From: Taibaiella koreensis | GTDB taxonomy: Bacteria > Bacteroidota > Bacteroidia > Chitinophagales > Chitinophagaceae | Direction of reading: 5' to 3' | Assembly (NCBI RefSeq): GCF_003545715.1 | Contig: NZ_QVNU01000002.1 | Coordinates: forward strand, 616,616-680,615 | DNA length: 64,000 bases | In this document: one piece after another, positions 24,508 through 34,192 of the stretch | Layout: every line of letters starts with the position of its first letter | How positions within the stretch are numbered: position 1 is the first letter of the stretch | Translations under genes and position numbers: made by a program | The notes under the pieces: model-generated | The model's database searches: none | Told to the model about the DNA's origin: nothing | Seen by the model: the letters and a program-made list of their open reading frames with translations, nothing else

Positions 24508-25160
24508 ATGTCGCCATTTCATAATCCCGGTTTTAATTCCCTCGAATTCGAGGGGGTTTAAAAAACAGGCAGGGCTCAATAGTTTTGTAATGACGCCCAA
24601 GCGTTGGATAGAAAGTACGAATGCCATCAGTATTTTTTAAAAACCGGGAAGATATGGCGGCGCTTTTTGCTCATAAGGATATTGCTTTTGAATTTGCTTC
24701 CTGGCTGAGTGCAGAATTTAAATTCTACCTCATAAAAGAATTTCAACGCCTGAAGGACGATGAAAGCAGTCGTAATCAATTGGAATGGGATATGCAAAGA
24801 ACTATTTCCAAAATCAATTATCAAATTCATACAGACCCCATTAAGGAAAACCTGATAGCCAAAGAAATTACCAGGCAACAGACCAGTTATGTTTATGCCA
24901 ACGAAGCCGATTTATTGAATGTCACTCTTTTCGGAATTACAGCTAAAGAATGGCGCGACGGCCATTCCGGCAAAACAGGAAACATAAGGGACTACGCAAC
25001 TTTGGAACAGCTTGTTGTTTTGAGCAACATGGAAAGTATTAATGCCCTGCTTATAGAACGGGGATTGCCACAAGGCGAAAGGTTGCTTCGACTCAACCAG
25101 GTGGCTATAACACAAATGAAGTCACTGATTGAAAGTAAAGCCATAAAAAGACTGAAGTAA
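24508..25160 (+). pseudogene. Decayed KilA-N domain protein gene
   Basis: The frame open from 24621 to 25160 encodes AHKDIAFEFASWLSAEFK and the C-terminal half of Bacteroidota KilA-N proteins (GNIRDYATLEQLVVLSN). The missing DNA-binding part is present upstream but broken. NPGFNSLEFEG lies in one frame (24523-24555), then after a run of five G the frame changes to KKQAGLNSFVMTPKRWIE. An in-frame TAA follows at 24638-24640, KPGRYGGAF continues in that frame, and a T-run shifts the frame once more. At least two frameshifts and one stop are needed to explain it. KilA-N proteins are phage- and mobile-element-associated DNA-binding proteins. Confidence 0.85.
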
Positions 25161-25304
25161 AAACAAGCGTTTCTGAAGGTGGACATACCTTTCAATCCCT
25201 GGTAAGACGATGGCTTTGTTTGAACGCCTGTTGGCCGGAAAACGAGAAAAGGTGGCACCTATGAAATAGACATTAAAGAAAACAACACATACCCAATACC
25301 CCAT

Positions 25305-25946
25305 CTACCCCTCTATCAACCCCAGCTGTACAGCCTTTTGCACCAGTGCAGAAACTTTCTTCACTTCCAGCTTGGCAAAAATACTCTCGCGATGATGCTC
25401 CACCGTACGCTTGCTGATAAAAAGCTGCACCGCAATTTCTGAGGAGGTATGATTGGCGGCGATCAATACCAGTATTTCTTTTTCCCGCTTGGTGAGCAAG
25501 GTGCCCATCGCCTTCTGGCGTCTTTGCAGCTGGTCGTCTTCATCGATCAGTTTGCTCACGGCCTCATCCAGGTAAGTACCGCCCCCGAAAACTAATGTAA
25601 TGGCTTCGACCAGACTTTCCCGCCGGATATGCTTCAGCAGATAGCCTTCTATTCCTTGCTGCATCATACGCCTGATATGGAAGAGCGTATCGAAGCTGGT
25701 AAGAGCAATGATCTTTAAGCGGGGAAAGCATCGCTTCAGTACGGCGGCGATCTCATCGCCCTGCATGCCGGGCATCTGGATATCGAGCAGCAACACATCG
25801 GGTTGTACCAGTTCCAATCCTTCGAACAAGGCCGGGCCATCGGGAAAGGCGCCCACCAATTCAATATCGGCACTGTAGCGAAGCATGTTGGCAATGCCCT
25901 CGCTGATAAGGTGGTGATCGTCTGCAATGGCAATCCTGATCGGCAT
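25305..25946 (-). CDS. NarL/FixJ-type response regulator
   Basis: The 213-residue protein has a receiver domain with IADDH at the acidic pocket, phospho-acceptor Asp in LLLDIQMPG, the switch residue in LTSFD and Lys in LLKH. A C-terminal LuxR helix-turn-helix follows (LTKREKEILVLIAANHTSSEIAVQLF, cut here into parts: LTKREKEIL, SSEIAVQLFIS). It lies 33 bases downstream of a sensor kinase and is its evident partner. Targets are unknown. Confidence 0.92.
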   Translation of the reverse strand: MPIRIAIADDHHLISEGIANMLRYSADIELVGAFPDGPALFEGLELVQPDVLLLDIQMPGMQGDEIAAVLKRCFPRLKIIALTSFDTLFHIRRMMQQGIEGYLLKHIRRESLVEAITLVFGGGTYLDEAVSKLIDEDDQLQRRQKAMGTLLTKREKEILVLIAANHTSSEIAVQLFISKRTVEHHRESIFAKLEVKKVSALVQKAVQLGLIEG

Positions 25947-25979
25947 ATCGCTTACGGTTTATGGTGGAAGAGCGGCTGC

Positions 25980-27896
25980 TCAAATATTCAATTCTACATA
26001 CACAGAAGTCCCTTTGCCGGCTTCGGAATCGAAGGAGATGCTGCCCTCCATTACCTTGAGCCGCCGCGCAATATTTTGCAATCCCATACCAGTACGTTCC
26101 GGCTGCTCCGGCATACCCCGGCCGTTATCTTCAACAGTAAGGCTCACGATGCCATTGCCCGAATGCAACTGTACCAAGGCGCTGGTCGCGCCGGCATGCT
26201 TCTGGATATTTTGCAGCAATTCCTGTACAATACGGTAAACGGACAATTGCGCTTCCTGCGACAGGTGTTCGAAGCTGCCCTGCTGCTGCATGCTTACCTG
26301 CAATCCCGTATCTCTTTCGATAAAGGCGCAGTATTGTCGCACAGCTTCGGGCAGGCTGTGCCGGAGCAGGACATCGGGCATGAGGGTATGAGCCGTGCGC
26401 CGGATCTCGCTGCGGATACCTACGATAATGGCGCCGATCTTCCCCAGGTCTTCCTGCTGCTGAAAGCCATGCTCCCTTTCTTTGGCAGAGTCGAGACTAT
26501 AGGACGCTGCGGATAGCAAAGCGCCCACATTGTCGTGCAGTTCTATAGCAAGGCGGTTGCGCTCCCGCTCTTCCCCGCTGATCATAGCCTTCAGCTCATG
26601 GATCTCCTTTTGATGGCGTAGCAGCTGCATCCTGCGCCGGGCGCTCTTCTGCAGCACGATCAGCAAAACGACCAGCACGACTAGTCCCGACAAGGCGATG
26701 ATGATACCGATGTTGCGGTTGCGGATGCCCTGTTGCTGCAGCAGGGCTTCGCGCTGTTGTTTTGCGATCTGTTTTTCTTTTTCGGCGAGCCGGAACTGCT
26801 GCTCGAGCCGGTCGACCGCTTTATCTCTTTCGAGCAGGTTCAGGCTGTCGGACAGCGCATTGTATTGCAAGAGGAAGCGGTACGCCATATCGCCGTTGCC
26901 CAGCTGGTGGTATGTTTCGGCCAACAGGGCATAAATATAGATCACGTCCCGCCGTTGCCGTTGTGTGGCCTTTACCTGCTCCAGCGCCATGTTTCCGTAA
27001 GTCAGCGCCTGTGTATAGCGCTCTTTATCGAGGTATTCTTTACACAGTATGCGATAGATATAAAGCCTGTTGTCGGAGGCTTGTGTGTCGATCAGCTGTA
27101 TGGCCCGCCTGGCATAGCGGTCAGCCATCGTCTCTATTCCTTTGGAGAGATAATAACGGACCAGCAATAGCGCAGCCGACCGTTCGTAGCGTGGCAGTTG
27201 CAATTGCTGCGCGCCTTCACTGGCTTTGGTCGCCCAGATAAAGAGGCTGTCCCTATCGCCACGATTGGCATAGATATAGCCCAGGTTGATCCAGGAGACG
27301 AGCTTGTCGTTGTTCAGTCCGTTGTTGAGTTGTAAAGCCTTGCAGGTGTAGGTATAGGCCTTTTCATAATCCTGGTTGTCGATCAGTATCGCCCCTATGT
27401 GATTGTAGGTATTTACAGCATAGCTGGTATCCTGCAGTTGTTCAACCAATGGCAGCGCTTTGCGGATCACGCCCATGGCCGAGTCTACCTGGCCGGCATA
27501 CTTGTAGACAAGGAAGCGGTTGCGGTACCATTTGATCAGCAGCTTGCTGTTTGCTGAAGGTGCCGTGCAGTAAGGATAGGCTTGCTCCAGGCATCGCGTA
27601 GCCATAGGAATATCGTTCTTCACGGCGTAGCACGAAGAAAGGGCCATGAGCGATAACGCTATACCTTCAGCATATTCTGCCCGCCGGCTGGCTGCACCGG
27701 CTTCGGACAACAACAGCACAGCGCTATCGGTCTTGTCGTTGACCAGGTCTATACCGCAGCGTATCAAGGCATGGATACGAAGCGAATCGGATGGTTTTAA
27801 CCGGACCGATACTTGCTCATGCGGTCTCAGCGCTACTTGCGCGAAAGTAGTGACCGGAGCACCAAGCAGCCACAGTATGTACAATAACTTTTTCAA
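25980..27896 (-). CDS. TPR-containing sensor histidine kinase
   Basis: The likely start is TTG at 27896, preceded by a strong AGGAGGG ribosome binding site and followed by a signal peptide (LKKLLYILWLLG). The open frame reaches 28100, but the upstream part is not protein-like. The 638-residue protein has about ten TPR-like helices in the periplasm, one membrane segment, and a HisKA_3 dimerisation domain with the phospho-acceptor in IELHDNVGALLS. The HATPase domain has EDNGRGMPE and GMGLQNIARR. It pairs with the response regulator 33 bases downstream. The signal is unknown. Confidence 0.9.
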   Translation of the reverse strand: MKKLLYILWLLGAPVTTFAQVALRPHEQVSVRLKPSDSLRIHALIRCGIDLVNDKTDSAVLLLSEAGAASRRAEYAEGIALSLMALSSCYAVKNDIPMATRCLEQAYPYCTAPSANSKLLIKWYRNRFLVYKYAGQVDSAMGVIRKALPLVEQLQDTSYAVNTYNHIGAILIDNQDYEKAYTYTCKALQLNNGLNNDKLVSWINLGYIYANRGDRDSLFIWATKASEGAQQLQLPRYERSAALLLVRYYLSKGIETMADRYARRAIQLIDTQASDNRLYIYRILCKEYLDKERYTQALTYGNMALEQVKATQRQRRDVIYIYALLAETYHQLGNGDMAYRFLLQYNALSDSLNLLERDKAVDRLEQQFRLAEKEKQIAKQQREALLQQQGIRNRNIGIIIALSGLVVLVVLLIVLQKSARRRMQLLRHQKEIHELKAMISGEERERNRLAIELHDNVGALLSAASYSLDSAKEREHGFQQQEDLGKIGAIIVGIRSEIRRTAHTLMPDVLLRHSLPEAVRQYCAFIERDTGLQVSMQQQGSFEHLSQEAQLSVYRIVQELLQNIQKHAGATSALVQLHSGNGIVSLTVEDNGRGMPEQPERTGMGLQNIARRLKVMEGSISFDSEAGKGTSVYVELNI

Positions 27897-28151
27897 TGCC
27901 CTCCTCTGTTCTTGATCAATCGGGGCAAATATAGAAGGATTACGATTGCTGTGTACGTGTTCTATTGTAAGTGCAGTGTCATATTTTAAAATTAGGTAGA
28001 AACTACCCTGTTGGCGCAAGCAACGGCGCACTAGTTTTGCGACCGAACGAAATGCTATACCGGCCGCATTGTCCGGAAATGCGGTACGGCAGGATAACAC
28101 AGCGTTTCGTTATCAAGTATACCAACCAATGAACAATTGAAAACACAGCGT

Positions 28152-30230
28152 ATGAAGAAAGCAATATTACATCCGATGCTGGCAGCGCTGTTGTGCTTTT
28201 GGAGCATAGCAGCACAAGCGCAGGATCCCCATCTTGCCTGGGCCAGAGCCATGGGCGGCCCTTGCATGGAAGAAGCCCATTCCCTCGCCGTCGATCACGA
28301 CGGCAATGTCTACACTACCGGGTGGTACAACGGTCCGAGCACTTTCGGCAGCAGTCCGGCCTTCCCCGGCCCGGGTATGTTCGTTACGAAATTTGATGCC
28401 GGCGGAAATTATGTCTGGGCAAAGACCCTGGGCAATAGCGTCAATGAAAGAGGCCGCGATATTAAGGTCGATCGCGACGGCAATGTCTACATCACCGGTT
28501 TCTTCCAGGGTACCGTCGATTTCGATCCGGGTCCCGGCACACATTATCTTAACTCGGCCGGCGCCGACGATATCTTCGCTTTAAAGCTGGATACTGATGG
28601 CAACTTTATGTGGGCCAACAGGGCCGGCGGTTCCAGTCCCTACGAGGAGTTTGGACTGGGCATCGCTCTGGACACCGCCCGTAATGCCTATATCTGCGGC
28701 TTCTTTGCCGGCACAGCGGATTTCGATACCATTAACCTGAGCGTAGCCGGGGGTAACCTGGATGCTTTCGTAGCCAAGCTGGATACCGGCGGGCATTTTG
28801 CCTGGGCCAAAGTGATCGGCGGACCAGACATTGCCAATAACAGGGCCTGGGGTATAGGCGTCGACGGAGCATCTAATGTATATGTCACCGGCGGCTTTGC
28901 CGGCACAATCGGCCTGGGCAGCCTGTCGCTCACCAGCACGGGCAGTGTAGACATATTTGTGACCAAGTTGAATACGAACGGCAATTTTATCTGGGCCAAA
29001 AATATGGGCGGCACCAGCCTGGACTTCGGCAACAAGCTGGTGGTCGATGCAGCAGGCAATATCTATAGTACCGGCTACTACTACACGGGCGCCGCCGACT
29101 TCGATCCGGGCCCCGGCGTAGAGACCCTGACGGCACAAGGATCGGGCTCCGATATCTATATATCAAAGCTCGATACCGACGGTAATTTCGTTTGGGTCAA
29201 TCGTATCGGCGGCAGGCAATCGGAAGGCGGCGGCTGGGGTATCGATGTCGATCCTTATGGCAACGTATTCCTGGCTAGCCGTATAAGGGATACCGTGATC
29301 ACTTATAACGCCAGCCGCGACACCATTCCTAATGTATCCACTCATGGCGGCTACGATATCCTGCTGGCCAAACTGGATGCTTCGGGGCATTTTATGTGGG
29401 TGACCAATATAGGTGCTCCGGGACCGGGCGTAGGCACCGACGAAGCTGCTTATGGTATTGTTGTTGGTCCTTCCGGAAGTATCTACGCTACCGGCGTATT
29501 CAATGGCGACCAGGTCGACTTTGACCCTTCGTCATTGCCAGCCGATACTGCTTTCCTGAGCAGCGGTGGCGACTGGGGTATGTTCGTGATGAAGTTCGCC
29601 TGCCCTTCGGATTCCACAACGGTAACGGCAATGGCCAATTGCCTGGGGTATACTATCGGCGATGTGACCTATACCACTACCGGTATTCATACCGGTATCC
29701 TGCATAACCGTAAGGGCTGCGACAGTGTGATCACGCTTGATCTGACCATAGAACTACCACAGCCCGTGATCACCGTAGATGTCGATACGCTGAGCACCAC
29801 ACAAAGCTATGTTACGTATCAATGGATGAAGAATGGTGTGGTTATACCCGGCGCTACACAAAGAAAATATACCGTTACAGAAAATGCAGACTACCAGGTG
29901 ATCGTGACCGAAGAATCGGGCTGCGCCGATACTTCGGCAGTATACAAAGTAACCAATCATGGTAACGGCACCAGTATTGATGAGCTGAGCCGGCTAGCCG
30001 CTGCCATCGAGGTATATCCCAATCCGGCCGCACAGATGGTCTATATCAAGTCTCCCGGGACAGTAAGCATACGTGTGTGCAGCATTGATGGAAAGATGTT
30101 GTTGTCCTCTGCTGCAAAAGCGTTCTCAATAGACCGGTTGGCCAATGGTCTGTACTTCCTGAATATTTATGATGCTGGAGGAAGGCTGGTCAAGGTACAG
30201 AAGCTGATCGTGGATAAGCAGGCCCGGTAA
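28152..30230 (+). CDS. Large secreted SBBP-type beta-propeller repeat protein with T9SS tail
   Basis: The 692-residue protein starts at 28152 with a signal peptide (ending AAQAQD). It then has eight or so repeats of about 55-60 residues built on GNVYxTGxFxGTVDFDPGPG and LDTDGNFxWA, typical of SBBP beta-propeller repeats. A short Ig-like region (about 545-600) and a T9SS type A tail follow (VYPNPAAQMVYI, then LANGLYFLNIY). It should be exported by T9SS and attached to the surface or released. Function unknown, perhaps adhesion. A terminator follows. Confidence 0.85.
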   Translation: MKKAILHPMLAALLCFWSIAAQAQDPHLAWARAMGGPCMEEAHSLAVDHDGNVYTTGWYNGPSTFGSSPAFPGPGMFVTKFDAGGNYVWAKTLGNSVNERGRDIKVDRDGNVYITGFFQGTVDFDPGPGTHYLNSAGADDIFALKLDTDGNFMWANRAGGSSPYEEFGLGIALDTARNAYICGFFAGTADFDTINLSVAGGNLDAFVAKLDTGGHFAWAKVIGGPDIANNRAWGIGVDGASNVYVTGGFAGTIGLGSLSLTSTGSVDIFVTKLNTNGNFIWAKNMGGTSLDFGNKLVVDAAGNIYSTGYYYTGAADFDPGPGVETLTAQGSGSDIYISKLDTDGNFVWVNRIGGRQSEGGGWGIDVDPYGNVFLASRIRDTVITYNASRDTIPNVSTHGGYDILLAKLDASGHFMWVTNIGAPGPGVGTDEAAYGIVVGPSGSIYATGVFNGDQVDFDPSSLPADTAFLSSGGDWGMFVMKFACPSDSTTVTAMANCLGYTIGDVTYTTTGIHTGILHNRKGCDSVITLDLTIELPQPVITVDVDTLSTTQSYVTYQWMKNGVVIPGATQRKYTVTENADYQVIVTEESGCADTSAVYKVTNHGNGTSIDELSRLAAAIEVYPNPAAQMVYIKSPGTVSIRVCSIDGKMLLSSAAKAFSIDRLANGLYFLNIYDAGGRLVKVQKLIVDKQAR

Positions 30231-30280
30231 GGTCTTTGTTGCACGATCGCTTATGATAAGACAGATCTGCTATCATCATG

Positions 30281-30315
30281 AAAGGCAATCCCGGGTTATC
30301 CTGCGGATTGCCTTT
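30281..30315 (+). terminator. Terminator after the SBBP-repeat gene
   Basis: An 11-bp stem (30281-30291 with 30305-30315) is followed by TTTTATT. It lies inside the open frame that leads into the next gene and therefore rules out a start at 30278. Confidence 0.75.
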
Positions 30316-30337
30316 TATTCCTTTGCGAAACCTGTTA

Positions 30338-31399
30338 ATGTACAAAACGATGAAGTTATCTTTTCTCCTGGCGTGTTTGCTGCTACCGGCCGCAATAGCC
30401 TCCGCTCAAAATATCACCAATGGCGATGGGACACCGCTGACACGGCAGTATTGCTATGCGGACGGCGACTTCGAGATTGCCGGACTGCCTGCTGGTGGCA
30501 CGTTCAGTGGCTGCGGTGTAACCCAACATGCCGGTCGTTGGTATTTCAACCCACTGACAGCCACTGCCGGCATCAGCGTTTTTCCCTACCAATGCAATCT
30601 TAGCTATACGGTTAACGGGCAATCGGTAACCCGGTCCATACTGGTGCAGAAGCCGGTGAAGATCGATCCGCCGCTGCAGGATATTACTACCTGCGATGGG
30701 AATTTCCTGCTGGAAGCGAAAATGCTATATGCCGGCGCTTATCATTACCGTTGGGAGCCGGCGGTTCACCTGGAACAGCCCGACACCAGCGTAACGGCCG
30801 GCCACATTGAACACACAGAAACTTTTGTGATCATGGCGACGGACCAGGTAGGCAATTGTAGCGGCAGTGACACAGTCACGGTTTCAAAGCGGCCTTCGCC
30901 CGATGTTTTGGTCGCGCCCCAGGAGAAGACCATTGTCTCCCGGCAGGCGGTACAGCTGCGGGCATCCGGCGCCGGTCATTATTCCTGGCCCGGCGCTGCC
31001 TGGCTCAGCGACGACCGTATTTCCGATCCCATAGCGAAGCCTCAGGCGCCGGTAACTTATATGGTGGTGGGATGGAACGAATATGGTTGTTCTGATACGG
31101 CTCGTGTCGTGATCCTCATCGCCGACCGGCTGTTTGTGCCCAATGCTTTCAGCCCCAATGGTGACGGGCAAAACGATGTGTTCCGGATCGAGAACTTCGG
31201 TTACCAGCGTGTAGAAGAGTTCCGCGTCTTTAATCGCTGGGGGCAACAGGTGTATGCCACACAGGATGGGACCAAGGGCTGGGATGGAAGCTATAACGGC
31301 GGTTACGCCGATCCGGGCACTTATTTTTATATGATCCGTGTACGGATGCCCGGCGATGAAGTAATGCAGCTCAAAGGCGATGTGGTCCTGGTGCGTTGA
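30338..31399 (+). CDS. Secreted protein with gliding-type (T9SS type B) C-terminal domain
   Basis: The 353-residue product starts at 30338 (or at the ATG at 30350) with a signal peptide ending near IASAQN. The middle contains Ig/PKD-like beta domains. The last 90 residues are the gliding-motility-associated C-terminal domain: VPNAFSPNGDGQNDVF, FNRWGQQVY, WDGSYNGG and PGTYFYMIRV. This is the type B signal for T9SS export. It follows another T9SS cargo gene and may work at the same surface. Function unknown. Confidence 0.85.
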   Translation: MYKTMKLSFLLACLLLPAAIASAQNITNGDGTPLTRQYCYADGDFEIAGLPAGGTFSGCGVTQHAGRWYFNPLTATAGISVFPYQCNLSYTVNGQSVTRSILVQKPVKIDPPLQDITTCDGNFLLEAKMLYAGAYHYRWEPAVHLEQPDTSVTAGHIEHTETFVIMATDQVGNCSGSDTVTVSKRPSPDVLVAPQEKTIVSRQAVQLRASGAGHYSWPGAAWLSDDRISDPIAKPQAPVTYMVVGWNEYGCSDTARVVILIADRLFVPNAFSPNGDGQNDVFRIENFGYQRVEEFRVFNRWGQQVYATQDGTKGWDGSYNGGYADPGTYFYMIRVRMPGDEVMQLKGDVVLVR

Positions 31400-31414
31400 T
31401 GTTACGGGCTACCG

Positions 31415-31461
31415 TCATCCATCGTACAGACGTTGCAGTGCAACGTCTGTACGATGGATGA
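31415..31461. terminator. 23-bp perfect inverted repeat with one central base
   Basis: Arms 31415-31437 and 31439-31461 are perfectly complementary around a single G. It lies 15 bases after the T9SS type B gene. No strong T-tract follows. Confidence 0.6.
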
Positions 31462-31638
31462 TTCATTTGCAAAGGCCTTACAATGAGCCGCATAATCCAG
31501 GATAACGCTGCCGCATTACCCGGTTAAGACGAGACCAGTGTAAATAAAGACACAGAACGCTTCGAAAATAAAGATATGTCTCTATCAACCGAATAATACC
31601 TGTCATACATTTTAGTTAGCGCTGCAATAAGTCTTTTA

Positions 31639-32394
31639 TTATTCCAGCACCGGTATGATATGTTGCCAGTTGAGCTGCCGGGCAAAGTCAAAGGCCGTTT
31701 TGCCACTGTGTGTACGTATATTTCTGTCAGCGCCATGCGACAGCAGGATTTCCACGGAGGTAAGGTTTCCTGCGATGGTCTCCCGGTGCAGCATGCTGTA
31801 GCCCGCTTCATCCGTGGCGTTCAGCTCTCCGGGATGCTGCTTTAAAAAATCGGCCAGGCTATTGCCCATGTTGCGGCTCATCGGGTGTTCGACCAGGTTT
31901 TCGGGTTTTTCCTTTTGCTGGTAAACGATAGAGATATCATTATAGTCGCCAAAATCCAGGCCCCAGGCCGCGTCATGCTCCTTGCGCGCGACCTTGTCCA
32001 TACCGCTCCGCATGGCCTGTATAGTGAAGCCGCCATAGGTTTTGCCCTGTGACGCAAAAAGCCAGTCGCTGACTTGTTCCAAGGGAACAGCGACAGCCTC
32101 TCCTTTTTCGACATTCGTCAATTCATTGGGATCATTGAGGAGTATCCCGCTGATTGTTTCTCCGTCATAGTCGATCTCGTTGATCCACATATGTTCGACA
32201 GCAGGCTCGGCCTTGTCTTCAACCTGCTGGCTAAAGGCAACTTTAACACAGGCAAGATCCAGGCCGGGAACGATGCGGCGGTATTCCCAGGATAGCTCCC
32301 GCCAAAAATATTTAAAGGTATCCTGGGCCTGCTCAAAGGCGGCGATCATTTCAGGGCTATCGCCCTTGGCAAAAAAAATAATGGGTTTATCCAT
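31639..32394 (-). CDS. DUF2314-ankyrin fusion protein
   Basis: The 251-residue cytoplasmic protein has an N-terminal DUF2314-like part (about 20-160: AFEQAQDTFKYFWRELS, MWINEIDYDGETISGIL, WLFA) and one to two ankyrin repeats (about 195-250: GYSMLHRETIAGNLTSVEILL, cut as GYSMLHRE and LLSHGADRNIRTHSGKTAFD). DUF2314 is a domain of unknown function often found in immunity-like or polymorphic-toxin contexts. Nothing of that kind is visible here. It stands alone. Confidence 0.75.
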   Translation of the reverse strand: MDKPIIFFAKGDSPEMIAAFEQAQDTFKYFWRELSWEYRRIVPGLDLACVKVAFSQQVEDKAEPAVEHMWINEIDYDGETISGILLNDPNELTNVEKGEAVAVPLEQVSDWLFASQGKTYGGFTIQAMRSGMDKVARKEHDAAWGLDFGDYNDISIVYQQKEKPENLVEHPMSRNMGNSLADFLKQHPGELNATDEAGYSMLHRETIAGNLTSVEILLSHGADRNIRTHSGKTAFDFARQLNWQHIIPVLE

Positions 32395-32577
32395 CGGTCA
32401 CTATTTAAGGGTAATTAAGGTTCTCTGATGATGCGGCCAAGATACCCATTTAATGTAAAGCCTGTTTTGGTTTAGCATTATGTTATCACAAAGGCGGGTG
32501 TGGAAACGGTAGCTGGCCGCTGGCAAATTATGTACCTTTAAACTTCGGATCTTTCCCGGTCAAAACCAAAAAGACTT

Positions 32578-33348
32578 ATGAGAATCGCAACCTATAATGT
32601 GAATGGCGTGAACGGCCGCCTGCCCGTATTGCTGCGCTGGCTTGAAGAAACGCAACCCGATATCGTATGCCTGCAAGAGCTTAAGGCGCCACAGGAAAAG
32701 TTCCCGGAAGAAGCGATTGTAGCCGCAGGTTACCAGGCGATCTGGCATGGCCAGAAAAGCTGGAACGGTGTAGCCATACTGTCGAGGGGCCATGCAATGA
32801 CCGAGACGCAACGCGGTCTGCCCGGCGATCCCGAAGATGTGCACAGCCGCTATATCGAAGCTATCGTTGCCGGTATCAGGGTCTGCTGCCTGTACCTGCC
32901 TAACGGTAATCCTTTTCCGGGACCCAAATACGACTACAAGCTCTCCTGGATCAAAAGACTTATGTCGCGTGCTGATGAACTGATGACCTCCGGCGAACCG
33001 GTGATGCTCATTGGCGACTTCAATATTATTCCCGAAGATATCGATGTCTATAAACCCGAACGCTGGGTGAATGATGCCTTGTTCCAGCCCGAGGTACGTG
33101 ATGCCTTCAAAGCCCTGGCGGCAAAGGGATGGATCGATGCCCTGAGAACCCTTAACCCGGGCGAAGTGGTCTATACCTTCTGGGATTACTTCCGTGATGC
33201 CTATGGCAGGAATGCCGGATTGCGCATCGATCATTTTTTATTGAGCCCGTCGATCGCCGGCAAGCTTAAGACAGCGGGCGTGGACAGGCATGTGCGGGGC
33301 TGGGAAAAGAGTAGCGACCATGGCCCGGTATGGATAGAGGTGGAATAA
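32578..33348 (+). CDS. xth: Exodeoxyribonuclease III family AP endonuclease (copy 2)
   Basis: The 256-residue protein has NVNGVNGRLP, the metal Glu in LQELK, GDFNIIPEDID and SSDHGPVW, the full set of ExoIII signatures. It is closer to the E. coli XthA type than copy 1 at 20625, judging from GDFNIIPEDIDVY and LRIDHFLLSP. The two copies share the fold but are diverged, so they are probably not redundant. It ends before a plus-strand terminator. Confidence 0.92.
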   Translation: MRIATYNVNGVNGRLPVLLRWLEETQPDIVCLQELKAPQEKFPEEAIVAAGYQAIWHGQKSWNGVAILSRGHAMTETQRGLPGDPEDVHSRYIEAIVAGIRVCCLYLPNGNPFPGPKYDYKLSWIKRLMSRADELMTSGEPVMLIGDFNIIPEDIDVYKPERWVNDALFQPEVRDAFKALAAKGWIDALRTLNPGEVVYTFWDYFRDAYGRNAGLRIDHFLLSPSIAGKLKTAGVDRHVRGWEKSSDHGPVWIEVE

Positions 33349-33421
33349 GATAGGGTATACTGATAGCGGCCAGACCTTAAATAGGGTTACCGCAAATAGC
33401 ACATAACAGTATTATGTAAGG

Positions 33422-33455
33422 AACAGGCAAAGCGATAAGATTCGCTTTGCCTGTT
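33422..33455 (+). terminator. Terminator after the second xth gene
   Basis: A 14-bp perfect stem (33422-33435 with 33442-33455) is followed by TTATTT, a good intrinsic terminator on the plus strand. Confidence 0.75.
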
Positions 33456-33616
33456 TTATTTAAAAATTGCGTGTAAATACCTTTCTACTTCCGGTATAAA
33501 TACTGATGCGGACGGGTTGGAAGGAAAATATCTTTGATATGAAAACACTAAGGTCCGCAACTGCTGGTTTATTGACGATCTGAAACTTTTATCTCATCCT
33601 TTCAAAAACCGATACT

Positions 33617-34186
33617 ATGAAAGTTCCCAAAACGGGCGTCCTGCTCTTGTTCATCTGGATAGCCATCAGCCTTTATTTCGGCTTGAGCGGACTTTGCAAG
33701 CTCTATATAGAAGAACAAGTCAAGGCGTTGGATGCCAAAAAGGAAATATTGCAAAAGGTGGAAATCGATCGCTCGATAGATGGCAGACCATCCTTAAAGA
33801 ACCAGTATGACTATCAGTATTACATGCTAATTGCCAACTACCAGAAAATATTTCCTTTGGTCTATATCATTCCTGGTTTCCTGGGGCTTGTCTTTACGGC
33901 AATGTTTTTTGGCATGATTGGTGCCGTGGTCAATATCCTGGTCAGGATCGTCGGTAATGAATATACCAGTGGAACAGAAGTCAAGTATGTGAGTGAGCCC
34001 ATACTAGGGTTGTTCACCGGTCTGTGCGTGCTGGGCATATCATATGTGCTGCCTACGTTGCTGGTATCTGAGTCGGACACGATACGACCGATAACCCTTA
34101 TGTTCTTTGCCCTATTCTCCGGCTTATATGCCCGCAAATTTTTCGAGAAAATGAGTGCTCTTTTTCCAACCTTTTTTAAACAATAA
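33617..34186 (+). CDS. Hypothetical membrane protein
   Basis: The 189-residue protein has about four hydrophobic segments (near residues 8-27, 74-100, 130-150 and 158-172) and a charged loop (about 35-60). No family is recognised. The next gene begins six bases after its stop, so the two form an operon. Confidence 0.6.
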   Translation: MKVPKTGVLLLFIWIAISLYFGLSGLCKLYIEEQVKALDAKKEILQKVEIDRSIDGRPSLKNQYDYQYYMLIANYQKIFPLVYIIPGFLGLVFTAMFFGMIGAVVNILVRIVGNEYTSGTEVKYVSEPILGLFTGLCVLGISYVLPTLLVSESDTIRPITLMFFALFSGLYARKFFEKMSALFPTFFKQ

Positions 34187-34192
34187 CAGCTT

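Noticed and set aside
30278..30337. Upstream start for the T9SS type B protein
   Set aside because: The segment is the terminator hairpin of the preceding gene; the signal peptide begins at 30338 or 30350.
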